Source of the DNA: Prevotella sp.
GTDB lineage: Bacteria; Bacteroidota; Bacteroidia; Bacteroidales; Bacteroidaceae
Reading direction: 5' to 3'
DNA length: 45,562 nucleotides
NCBI GenBank assembly: GCA_015060485.1
Contig: SUYI01000030.1
Location: 1-45,562 of the forward strand
Below the pieces are notes generated by a model that did not search any database, was not told where the DNA came from, and saw nothing but the letters and a program-made list of their open reading frames with translations. Both the position numbers and the translations under genes were made by a program. Of this stretch, positions 38,630 to 45,217 are shown piece after piece (positions within the stretch are counted from its first letter, which is position 1; each line of letters begins with the position of its first letter).

Positions 38630-39979
38630 TTATAAAAACGGCACCATATAGACAGGCACCATCAGTGTCTCTTCATCTTTTCGCAAATCCTTGGTATATA
38701 CCAGATAACGCCACAATATCTCTGACGAGAACTTCTTGCAGAATTCATCGAGCGACACATGGGCCTTATAACCAGACGACTTCACCTCTATCGGGCAGAG
38801 TTTGCTGCTGCGCGACAGCAGGAAGTCGATCTCATAATTGTGCTTGCCGCTAGGTGTTGGCCATGCATGATAGAACAATTCATTACCGCAGGCTTTCAGC
38901 ATCTGCGCCACCACGTTCTCATACACATAGCCCAAGTCAGCACTCAACTTGTCAGAAAGCAACTTCTGATAGATGACGTTCTCCGTCACGTCCTTGTCCC
39001 AGAATGCCAGCGTGATAAACAGGCCTGTGTCACCCACGAACATCTTATACTGATTTCTGTCTTTATGCAAGGCCAGACCTACAGACGGGTTGTTGGCATG
39101 GTAAGCAAAGTTCACGCAGAGGCTGTCCTCCATATCCTCCAGCAACTCGTCCATGTCCGTCGATTCTGCTGCTCGTCCCAGCACACTCGTCACCTGATAG
39201 CGCGAGGCATTCTTCGACAACTCAGACGGGATAGCCTTGAACAATCGCGATGCCTTGCCTGAAGGATCTATCTTACGGAAATCCTCTGTATAGAGGTCTA
39301 TAATCTCGCGCTTTGTCTGATCCACCTCACTCAGATTGTTAGTGTCCAGATAGGTATTCACCGCCTGCGGCATACCACCCACCAGCATATACAGCCGGAA
39401 GTCGCGCAGCAGCTTTCGCGCCACCTGGTCGCCCACAGAGCGACGACTGTCGAAGGCCTCCTTCAGCAGTGGAACCGTCACCTCGTCACCCAAAGCCCAG
39501 CGGAACTCCTCGTAATCCATCGGATACATCGTCAGCCGTGTCTCTTCGCTGGGAATGGTGATGCCTTGTATATTTTTCTTAATAGACAAGAGCGACCCTG
39601 TCTCGATGAAGTCATAGCGATGGTCTTTCACCATATACTTGATGGCTTGGCGCACCAGCGGAGCCTTCTGTATCTCGTCGAAGATGATCACCGACTTGCG
39701 CTCCACCAGCTTCACTCGATAGATGAATTGTAGCTGGAAAAAGAAGTTGTTCAGGTCGGCAATGTTCTTCACTGCCTCCCACACACCTTCTGGCGCATTG
39801 GCAAAGTCCACCACGATATACGAGTCATACTCACGTTTGGCAAACTCCTCTGCAATCGTCGATTTGCCCACGCGTCGTGCCCCTTTTATCAGCAGTGCCG
39901 TCTTGCCGTCCTTGGTCTGCTTCCAGTTCAGCATCCGCTCATAGAGCTTCCTCTTGAATATGCGATAATCTGCGTCCAT
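38630..39979 (-). CDS. AAA ATPase with DUF4143, first gene of the five-gene operon
   Basis: A 449-residue protein of the ATPase-plus-DUF4143 group. The Walker A site is LLIKGARRVGKSTIAEEFA (about 30-48), Walker B is VIIFDEIQKAPLV (about 98-110), and an Arg/sensor region is FIETGSLLSIKKN (about 140). The C-terminal DUF4143 part has a nuclease-like core (HNYEIDFLLSRSSKLCPIEVKSSG, in part YEIDFLLSR and CPIEVKSSGYKAH), where the E-V-K resembles a PD-(D/E)xK motif. Such proteins are common and functionally vague. Promoter at 40008-40038. It is the first gene of a tight run (gaps 12, 3, 30 and 3 bases) ending in a terminator at 34631-34669. Confidence 0.9.
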   Translation of the reverse strand: MDADYRIFKRKLYERMLNWKQTKDGKTALLIKGARRVGKSTIAEEFAKREYDSYIVVDFANAPEGVWEAVKNIADLNNFFFQLQFIYRVKLVERKSVIIFDEIQKAPLVRQAIKYMVKDHRYDFIETGSLLSIKKNIQGITIPSEETRLTMYPMDYEEFRWALGDEVTVPLLKEAFDSRRSVGDQVARKLLRDFRLYMLVGGMPQAVNTYLDTNNLSEVDQTKREIIDLYTEDFRKIDPSGKASRLFKAIPSELSKNASRYQVTSVLGRAAESTDMDELLEDMEDSLCVNFAYHANNPSVGLALHKDRNQYKMFVGDTGLFITLAFWDKDVTENVIYQKLLSDKLSADLGYVYENVVAQMLKACGNELFYHAWPTPSGKHNYEIDFLLSRSSKLCPIEVKSSGYKAHVSLDEFCKKFSSEILWRYLVYTKDLRKDEETLMVPVYMVPFL

Positions 39980-40007
39980 TCCTCAAAATGTTTTCTGATT
40001 TCGAGGG

Positions 40008-40038
40008 CAAAATTACACATTTTTGGGCAAATCTCAAA
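40008..40038 (-). promoter_or_regulatory. Promoter of the five-gene operon
   Basis: Minus strand: TTTG at 40038-40035, 19 bases, TAATTTTG at 40015-40008, then a leader of about 28 bases to the DUF4143 ATPase start. Confidence 0.75.
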
Positions 40039-40093
40039 ATGTTTTGCGAAAAAGTATGGAAAAATCTCGTATTTTCTTGGTGTTACACTTTTA

Positions 40094-40264
40094 TTAAGAG
40101 ATTTTAGGGTTCCTCCGTTTTCGTTCGAATCCCATTGGGATCACAACACAAAATTGGGGTCCAGCTGATTTTATAGGACTTCCCAAAGTTCCTTGATGAC
40201 AGATGTTCTTACCACGAATCGATGCCATTGTATTGTGACGTTGCTGTGGAGTGAGTTTATCCAT
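40094..40264 (-). pseudogene. Vsr-endonuclease-like N-terminal fragment
   Basis: A 56-residue frame whose first residues, MDKLTPQQRHNTMASIRGKN, match the conserved start of Bacteroidota very-short-patch-repair (Vsr) endonucleases. The rest (ICHQGTLGSPIKSAGPQFC...) does not, so the gene seems cut after about 20 codons. Vsr repairs T:G mismatches from deaminated 5-methylcytosine and usually accompanies a cytosine methyltransferase; none is in the window. The 414 bases between the DUF4143 and ORF6N genes hold this fragment, the palindrome GGTCGCAATTTTCGACC at 40301-40317, and otherwise nothing recognised. Confidence 0.55.
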
Positions 40265-40392
40265 TAATTACATAACCGATAGTTTGATTTATCCTGAGGT
40301 GGTCGCAATTTTCGACCAGTTCCTTCATTCTCTTTCTGCCAGAACTCTTCCTAAGAACGTATCCGTGAATGCTCGCTGGAAGTTCAAGTTAA

Positions 40393-41418
40393 TCATTTCA
40401 ATAATCCCAATATCGTTTCAGGTGATGTCTGCAACTTAGTGACTGCACACAAGCCTGCACCCATGTCCTTCACGCTGGCACCTAAGAGATATACCTCGTC
40501 ATCAATAATGAGGAAACGATCATGATTCTTATGTGGTAACTGAACGAAATTGATGGCAGGGTATTGCTCATTATGCTTCTTCAAATCTGTCTGGAACTGC
40601 TCGTAATAGCGGCTATGTATCGTGGCTGAAACACCATTAGCGCGCTTATCTAAAAGCGAAAGTACTCGGTCATCCACAAAGTTGTCTATCAGCACGATTC
40701 TACTCTTTGCACTTCTCACCAACTCTGAAACATACGCCCACGCATCCCAAACGCATCCTGTTTGGAATATCTGCTCTGGTAACAACTTGGGGGACTGCTC
40801 GTCCATCTTTGTGAGTATGTGGTCAATCTTCTCGTCCGTCTCAAACTGGTGTTGTTCCAGATTAAGTACTTTCTGAAACAAGATGGTGTTATTTTCCATA
40901 ATCTGATGAGCAGTAGTAAAAACACGCATGATACGGATATTCATTTCTACTGCCGTGTCAGATCCTAATACACTACTTAACATTCCAATGCCATTGCGTG
41001 TGAAAGCATAAGGAAGTGTTCTTATCTTTGATATATCTTTTGTGGTCACAAATTGTGACCGCAAAAGTGCAATTGCCTTATTCTCAGTTGCTTTTGCGGT
41101 CACGATTTGTGACCGCAAAGTATTCCATTCATCTTCGGTAAGCTGAAACATAAAGTCATCTGGAAAGCGTTTTATGTTACGTTTTACCGATTGGTTAAGT
41201 GCCTTGGTTTTAACACCATAGAGCATTCCCAAGTCGAAATCAACCATCACTTTTTGACCTCGAATAGTGCGAATCAGGCTCTCAATGTCTGCATTCTTAA
41301 GGTCGTAACGGACTATTTCCACTGGCAACTGGTCGCCGCTCGGCTTTGCCGCTTCGCTCTGCGAAGAATTTGTTACCGGTTCTGGATACTCTTCTGTTTT
41401 CTTATTCTTCTTTGCCAT
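40393..41418 (-). CDS. ORF6N-domain protein with a C-terminal PLD-like half
   Basis: A 341-residue protein. After a charged start, residues about 45-160 are an ORF6N domain (IRGQKVMVDFDLGMLYGVKTKALNQSVKRN in pieces: KVMVDFDLGMLYGV, TKALNQSVKRNIKRFPDDFMFQLTEDEW), common in phage and mobile-element antirepressor-like regulators. Then a linker coiled coil (NLEQHQFETDEKIDHILTKM) and a C-terminal half (about 215-341) with ELVRSAKSRIVLIDNFVDD and PHKNHDRFLIIDDEVYLLGASVKDM, an HxRxxxxD variant of the phospholipase-D motif. LRSQIVTAK and LRSQFVTTK repeat near residue 105. It begins 7 bases after McrC and is the third gene of the mcr transcript; it may regulate the cassette or act as a nuclease-like effector. 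Confidence 0.88.
   Translation of the reverse strand: MAKKNKKTEEYPEPVTNSSQSEAAKPSGDQLPVEIVRYDLKNADIESLIRTIRGQKVMVDFDLGMLYGVKTKALNQSVKRNIKRFPDDFMFQLTEDEWNTLRSQIVTAKATENKAIALLRSQFVTTKDISKIRTLPYAFTRNGIGMLSSVLGSDTAVEMNIRIMRVFTTAHQIMENNTILFQKVLNLEQHQFETDEKIDHILTKMDEQSPKLLPEQIFQTGCVWDAWAYVSELVRSAKSRIVLIDNFVDDRVLSLLDKRANGVSATIHSRYYEQFQTDLKKHNEQYPAINFVQLPHKNHDRFLIIDDEVYLLGASVKDMGAGLCAVTKLQTSPETILGLLK
41044..41114 (-). repeat. Duplicated GGTCACAAATTGTGACC palindromes in the ORF6N gene
   Basis: GGTCACAAATTGTGACC (41044-41060) and GGTCACGATTTGTGACC (41098-41114) are palindromes 54 bases apart. They encode the duplicated LRSQxVT peptides. A related palindrome, GGTCGCAATTTTCGACC, stands downstream of the gene at 40301-40317. 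Confidence 0.65.
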
Positions 41419-41425
41419 ATTATTC

Positions 41426-42511
41426 TTAATTGCAAATGATTTCTTTTAACCTCTTCTCTATCATCCTCCAATCTTGATTCAAATTCACAGTGCTGACTCG
41501 GATGATATGACTCGTATTCTTATAGACATACGAGACATCGAGCTCTGTATCAACCGTAGGATACACAAGGATTCCTCTTGTGTCCTTTGTATGCGGCTGT
41601 GTGTCGTTCTCCTGGTTCATCACGTATGTGAGAATCTGCGAAAGATGGTCACGACGGATTTTTCCTTTCTCTCCGTATCGTGAAGCCAATGTATCTTTGT
41701 AGTACTTGGCATCAAGGATGATTTTCTTCTTCGTTTGTGGATTATAAAGTGTCACATCTGTCTCCATCACAGGCAGCAAAGCGTAGGTCTCGTCTGTGCT
41801 CTTGGCGAAAGTCATGCCGTATGGTGTGAGCTGGAAGCGAATATGCGAACAGCTCACCTCTGGGAAGTCCTGTCTGCATTCTTGCTTGTAGAAATTCATT
41901 AGGAACTTCTCAAAGATGCGGTTCATAAGCCGTTCGTCATCCATTATGTCTAAGAATGTCTGATTGCCAACAACACTTTCGTTTGGCAGAGCCGCCTGAT
42001 GTAGCAGTTTACAAACATTCAGGGCAAAATGATAGTATCTATTGTTTCGATGCAACCTTACAGAATTAAGCGTGTTGTCTGTGATTCGAATGCGCCTTGT
42101 CTGTGGCATCCGTCGCAGCGTTTTGGCAATTCGGTCTTTGTTCTCACAAGAGAGACTCTTTATCCTGACTGCATCCATCAGCGTGGAGAAAATAATCTGA
42201 TTGATGAGAATGTCAGAAGTGAGCTCGTCATAATGGCAGAACATCCTGCCTTGACGATATCTGCCCAGTTTCAGCGTCTCTCCAATATCGATTTTGCCTT
42301 TGATGCCATCCACATCGTCGCCACAAACTGTATATCCTTGTGCCATACCACGTCTCAGTAAATCGTCTGTAGAATTCAGCAGAATATGCACCAAGAGGTC
42401 GGCAAGCGATGGACAATCCTCAATACCTACATTGACTTTTCCGCGCATTTCACCCATACCCCATGCATAGCAGAGGATATAGTACATGTTTTGTATGGGG
42501 ATTCTTCGCAT
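41426..42511 (-). CDS. mcrC: McrC nuclease subunit of a type IV restriction system
   Basis: A 361-residue McrC-type protein. The N-terminal part begins MRRIPIQNMYYILCYAWGM, the usual McrC start. A PD-(D/E)xK nuclease core lies near residue 260: METDVTLYN followed by KKKIILDAKYYKD, giving the D...DAK catalytic set. McrC binds McrB and cuts DNA that carries modified cytosine. The ATG at 42511 is chosen: it is 4 bases after the McrB stop, while an upstream GTG would overlap McrB. It is followed 7 bases later by the ORF6N gene. Foreign methylated or hydroxymethylated phage DNA is the likely target. Confidence 0.92.
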   Translation of the reverse strand: MRRIPIQNMYYILCYAWGMGEMRGKVNVGIEDCPSLADLLVHILLNSTDDLLRRGMAQGYTVCGDDVDGIKGKIDIGETLKLGRYRQGRMFCHYDELTSDILINQIIFSTLMDAVRIKSLSCENKDRIAKTLRRMPQTRRIRITDNTLNSVRLHRNNRYYHFALNVCKLLHQAALPNESVVGNQTFLDIMDDERLMNRIFEKFLMNFYKQECRQDFPEVSCSHIRFQLTPYGMTFAKSTDETYALLPVMETDVTLYNPQTKKKIILDAKYYKDTLASRYGEKGKIRRDHLSQILTYVMNQENDTQPHTKDTRGILVYPTVDTELDVSYVYKNTSHIIRVSTVNLNQDWRMIEKRLKEIICN

Positions 42512-42515
42512 CTTA

Positions 42516-43751
42516 TCAGTCACTCAATATATTGCACAATTCATTACATAGTTCCTCGTTCTCGAAGCAGATTTCTTGTAGATACGGAAAGAGTTCGTAC
42601 TTGCATATAGATTTCCACCACTCGTTCTCATCGTCAACAGAACTAATCTGACAGAAATAACTATGTCCAATCTCCAAACCTATGCCTAAGGACGATGTTT
42701 CACGGATAATAGAGTTGACACGATTTAATTTGTCGCAAATCTTATTGACAAACTCCTTGCTAAGTTCAGAACAGAGGAAAGCCTTGAAACTCTCACCCAA
42801 TTCCGGTTCAATCGGACAGAAGGCAAATCTGCGGCGTAGCGCATAATCAACAATGGCAATAGAACGGTCTGCTGTATTCATGCAGCCAATGATATAAACG
42901 TTCTCAGGCACATAGAACTTGAGGCTTTCCTCTTCGCTGTAGGTCAACTTCAAAGCATATCGTGGTGAACGTTTGTCTGATTCTATCAACATCATCAGCT
43001 CACCGAAAACTTTGCTCAGGTTTCCACGATTTATCTCGTCAATGATGAACACGTATGTCTCTTCCGCATTCTCCTTGGCCCGTTCACAGAAGTTGTAGAA
43101 GATGCCGTTGCGAACCTTGAATTCGCCTGAAGTCGTTGGACGAATGCCTTGCATAAAGTCCTCGTAGCTATATGACTGATGGAACTGGACGGTCTCTATA
43201 TTCTCATCCTTCATTTGACCAATCAACTGATAGGCAACCTTCCGAGCGAGAAATGTCTTGCCAACGCCGGGTGCGCCTTGAAGTATGATATTCTTTTTGC
43301 GGAATAGCAACTCCACAACCTCGTTGAACTTCTCTTCTGATATAAACGGCTTATCTGGGTCATCGGCAAAGTTGTATTCTGCGGAGGTGTCGGCAACTTT
43401 CTCTTTTTGGTCAGCACAATATTTCAGGAAATCCCTATACTTGTTGACGTAACTACGCTGGTTCTTAAGTTCCTTTGTATCCCCGCCACCTTTCTCAATC
43501 AAGGATGTCAACTCATCGCTCACTTTTACAATTTGGGCAACATCGGTCAAGTAGAACACATTTTCAACTTTGTAAGTTCTCTTTACTATATTGCACACAG
43601 TATCAATCGTGTCAATCTTGGCATAGCGACTATTTGCCGCGTCCTTAATTTGTTTCGACGTTGCGTTCTTGTCACCCATATAATAGATGAACGAAGTCTT
43701 TACTTCATCAGGCGTTTTCCCTTCAATTTGATAAACATTTTGCTTTGCCAT
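42516..43751 (-). CDS. mcrB: McrB AAA+ GTPase subunit of a type IV restriction system
   Basis: A 411-residue McrB-type protein. An N-terminal part of about 150 residues differs from classic DNA-recognition domains and is probably the modified-base reader (KQNVYQIEGKTPDEVKTSFI, YAKIDTIDTVCNIVKRTYK). The AAA+ motor has Walker A ILQGAPGVGKTFLARKVA (about 160), Walker B YVFIIDEINRGNLSKVFGELM (in part FIIDEINRGNLSKVF, about 245) and the McrB signature IGCMNTADRSIAIVDYALRRRF (in part MNTADRSIA, about 300). McrB uses GTP to move McrC on DNA. It is the first gene of the mcrB-mcrC-ORF6N transcript. TGATCTAA repeats lie upstream. Confidence 0.93.
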   Translation of the reverse strand: MAKQNVYQIEGKTPDEVKTSFIYYMGDKNATSKQIKDAANSRYAKIDTIDTVCNIVKRTYKVENVFYLTDVAQIVKVSDELTSLIEKGGGDTKELKNQRSYVNKYRDFLKYCADQKEKVADTSAEYNFADDPDKPFISEEKFNEVVELLFRKKNIILQGAPGVGKTFLARKVAYQLIGQMKDENIETVQFHQSYSYEDFMQGIRPTTSGEFKVRNGIFYNFCERAKENAEETYVFIIDEINRGNLSKVFGELMMLIESDKRSPRYALKLTYSEEESLKFYVPENVYIIGCMNTADRSIAIVDYALRRRFAFCPIEPELGESFKAFLCSELSKEFVNKICDKLNRVNSIIRETSSLGIGLEIGHSYFCQISSVDDENEWWKSICKYELFPYLQEICFENEELCNELCNILSD

Positions 43752-43759
43752 ATTGTTCT

Positions 43760-43808
43760 TGATCTAATGTTATTTAAAAACGAAGTGACTTGATCTAACG
43801 TGATCTAA
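43760..43808. promoter_or_regulatory. Three TGATCTAA direct repeats between mcrB and a divergent gene
   Basis: TGATCTAA occurs at 43760-43767, 43791-43798 and 43801-43808, all in one orientation. They sit between the mcrB start and the promoter of the 79-aa gene, a place where a regulator could control both. No clear mcrB -7 element was found. Confidence 0.5.
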
Positions 43809-43812
43809 TTTT

Positions 43813-43844
43813 TTTGTTTGTTCCAAAAAGATCTCCGACCTTTG
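43813..43844 (+). promoter_or_regulatory. Promoter of the 79-residue gene
   Basis: TTTG at 43813-43816, 20 bases, GACCTTTG at 43837-43844 (first base off consensus), then 12 bases to the ATG at 43857. Confidence 0.6.
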
Positions 43845-43856
43845 CCGAAAAAAGCT

Positions 43857-44096
43857 ATGGAAGAAAAGAAATGGATTAAGACGGAGCAGATGCTCGAAGC
43901 GTTGAAGAACGACCCAGACAATGAACAAGAGTATACTCACTACTTAGGAGGAATTCTCCGTACCACTCATTGGTTGATATATGACTCCAAGAAGAATCAA
44001 TTTGGCAATTCATCCGATTGGGATAATTACGGATGGTACACAGAAGCAGAGTTCTTAAATGCTTTTGCTGGACATTGGTGGATGAGAGATTGTTAA
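43857..44096 (+). CDS. 79-residue acidic protein divergent from mcrB
   Basis: MEEKKWIKTEQMLEALKNDP opens a 79-residue acidic, aromatic-rich protein that ends in AGHWWMRDC. The middle (QEYTHYLGGILRTTHWLIYD) and WDNYGWYTEAEFLNAFAG suggest a compact alpha/beta fold. No family is recognised. It has its own promoter, in contrast with the GIY-YIG frame read antisense through it. The stop lies five bases from where the GIY-YIG homology ends. Position next to mcrBC suggests an accessory or control protein, as an inference. Confidence 0.6.
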   Translation: MEEKKWIKTEQMLEALKNDPDNEQEYTHYLGGILRTTHWLIYDSKKNQFGNSSDWDNYGWYTEAEFLNAFAGHWWMRDC

Positions 44097-44100
44097 TAAT

Positions 44101-44349
44101 ATCCTTCTTGAGCATATGCGACGCTAAGCGCTGAGAAAAATCATCAATTTCACCTATGTAGGCTTTGCGTCCAGACCTATTCAGCAATACATACAGCGCA
44201 GGCTTCGAAAGATTCACTTTGCCGTTCCTTATGATGGAATCGTAGTTACGCTTGATGTCATAGAGCTGACAAACACAGTTATCCATCGTGACGATTTTTG
44301 AACCGTCAAGTGTATCGTCGTATAATATTGTATGAATCGTCTTCGCCAT
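44101..44349 (-). pseudogene. Truncated GIY-YIG nuclease gene
   Basis: The first 83 residues carry the start of a GIY-YIG protein (MAKTIHTILYDDTLDGSKIV, then ALYVLLNRSGRKAYIGEIDDFSQRLASHM, shown in part as YVLLNRS and KAYIGEIDDF). Complete relatives continue well beyond the HM..KKD segment. Here the frame goes on only by reading antisense through the 79-residue gene (to 43876), so the true coding part seems to end near 44101. GIY-YIG proteins cut DNA in repair, restriction or mobile elements. A TATCTTTG -7 element precedes it at 44383-44390, so a short product may still be made. Confidence 0.65.
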
Positions 44350-44382
44350 AATTACAAGCCTTCATTATTACACTTTAGCTCG

Positions 44383-44390
44383 CAAAGATA
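44383..44390 (-). promoter_or_regulatory. -7 element of the truncated GIY-YIG gene
   Basis: TATCTTTG on the minus strand, 33 bases ahead of the start. No well-spaced TTTG -33 was found. Confidence 0.5.
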
Positions 44391-44541
44391 CAAAAACTTT
44401 TCCATACTTAAACACTTTTGCGCAATTATTTTCAATAATTCAGAAGAAGTCTCTAAACTCAGGCACTAATAAACGCGAAAAACAGTTCTTTGACCTAAAG
44501 GTGCAAAGTGTGGCGCTGCAATCCTCGAAACAAGACTGCGG

Positions 44542-44590
44542 TTAAGTGAGGGCAGAGCAAAGCGCGCTTTAAGCTATGCCGAGCGAAAGC
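44542..44590. repeat. REP-like hairpin, copy 2
   Basis: TTAAGTGAGGGCAGAGCAAA, GCGCGCTTTAAGCTATGCCG, AGCGAAAG. AAAGCGCGCTTT is a perfect palindrome, extended by AGC/GCT and GGCA/TGCC. It shares TAAGNGAGGNCAGA, the CGCTTT core and CGAGCG with 30797-30840, in the same orientation. Confidence 0.6.
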
Positions 44591-44657
44591 AGGCTCGATA
44601 CGAAGTGTCAAGGTACTGGTCATTATGATAACGGCGAATTTGCCGTTTATGATTTTC

Positions 44658-44903
44658 TCATTTCAACATTCCAAGTATAGTCTCTGGTAATGCCTGCAAC
44701 TTAGTGACAGCACATAAGCCATTACCCATGTCCTTTACACTCGTGCCTAGCAGATAGACGGAGTCGTCGATAATAAGGAAACAATCATGGTTCTTGTGTG
44801 GCAGTTGTTTAGGAGCTATCTCTTCTATCTTATCAAGAATCAGCTCTATCTTCTCGTCCGTCTCCATCTGGTGCTGCTCGATGTTGAAGATACGCTGAAC
44901 CAT
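44658..44903 (-). pseudogene. Shortened copy of the ORF6N/PLD gene (C-terminal part)
   Basis: From the ATG at 44903 an 81-residue frame reads MVQRIFNIEQHQMETDEKIE, then PKQLPHKNHDCFLIIDDSVY and LLGTSVKDMGNGLCAVTKLQ, ending ETILGMLK. It matches the coiled coil and the last 48 residues of the ORF6N protein at 40393-41418, with the ORF6N domain and the first part of the PLD half missing. The histidine and aspartates of HDCFLIIDD remain, although Arg of HDR is Cys. A promoter stands at 44907-44937, so it may still be expressed as a mini-protein that could interfere with the full-length one. Confidence 0.7.
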
Positions 44904-44906
44904 CTG

Positions 44907-44937
44907 CAAAGATACAAATAATATTTGAATACGCAAA
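44907..44937 (-). promoter_or_regulatory. Promoter of the shortened ORF6N/PLD copy
   Basis: Minus strand: TTTG at 44937-44934, 19 bases, TATCTTTG at 44914-44907; the ATG at 44903 is only three bases beyond. Another TACTTTTG overlaps the -33 region. Confidence 0.65.
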
Positions 44938-45039
44938 AGTAATTCCACAAAATCTTGATAATTTTATGAAATGGGGCGTTGGGCTGGGTATGAATGATGT
45001 TAGAAAGATGATGGAAGATGGAAGAAAATAGCTCAAAAA

Positions 45040-45071
45040 TTTGGAAATTAGCAAAATAATGCTTATCTTTG
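45040..45071 (+). promoter_or_regulatory. Promoter of a candidate non-coding RNA
   Basis: TTTG at 45040-45043, 20 bases, TATCTTTG at 45064-45071, followed by GCA. No protein-coding gene follows on the plus strand. Confidence 0.75.
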
Positions 45072-45217
45072 CATCGTGAAAGGAGAAACCAGGTAGAGCC
45101 ACGATGTGCGGAACGGTGGCATCTGTGTGATGATGAGCAATTCGACCTTGCCGCTTGGTTTCCTTCACTCTCATAGCCGACAGCTTTCACTTGGTGTTGC
45201 TGTCGGTTTCTATTTTT
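45072..45217 (+). ncRNA. Candidate structured RNA, promoter to terminator
   Basis: From the promoter to the T-run there are about 145 bases with no credible ORF. GTGAAAGGAGAAACCA (45076-45091) pairs with TTGGTTTCCTTCAC (45155-45168) with small bulges, closing a domain. Inside, GCCAC and GTGGC (45098-45120) form a hairpin. Then CCGACAGC (45177-45184) and GCTGTCGG (45199-45206) followed by TTTCTATTTTT make a terminator. It matches no RNA family I can name: tRNA, tmRNA, SRP RNA and RNase P signatures are absent, and 6S RNA is not excluded. The end overlaps the 3' end of the convergent small gene. Confidence 0.6.

Larger units (their letters stand above)
44350..44657. other. Intergenic stretch without a gene
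   Basis: About 308 bases hold the GIY-YIG promoter, the REP-like hairpin at 44542-44590, and no credible ORF. AAAGGTGCAAAG at 44501-44512 looks partly like a reversed -7 element but has no gene after it. Confidence 0.6.

Noticed and set aside
40101..40145. CGTTCGAATCCCATTGGGAT looks like a tRNA T-arm
   Set aside because: The bases before TTCGAAT do not pair with CCCAT, and no acceptor, D or anticodon arm is found. It may be an attachment-like remnant but nothing supports that.
39980..40392. A complete vsr gene between the DUF4143 and ORF6N genes
   Set aside because: Only about 20 residues match; the catalytic region of Vsr is missing and no frame restores it.
45072..45168. Hammerhead-ribozyme-like words (TGATGA and GAAAC) in the RNA candidate
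   Set aside because: The core needs CUGAUGAG and a matching stem order; TGATGATGAG and the position of GAGAAACC do not give it.
45072..45217. Retron RNA
   Set aside because: The closing stem would fit, but there is no reverse transcriptase in the window, and the nearest gene is a short convergent unknown. Kept only as a possibility beyond the edge.
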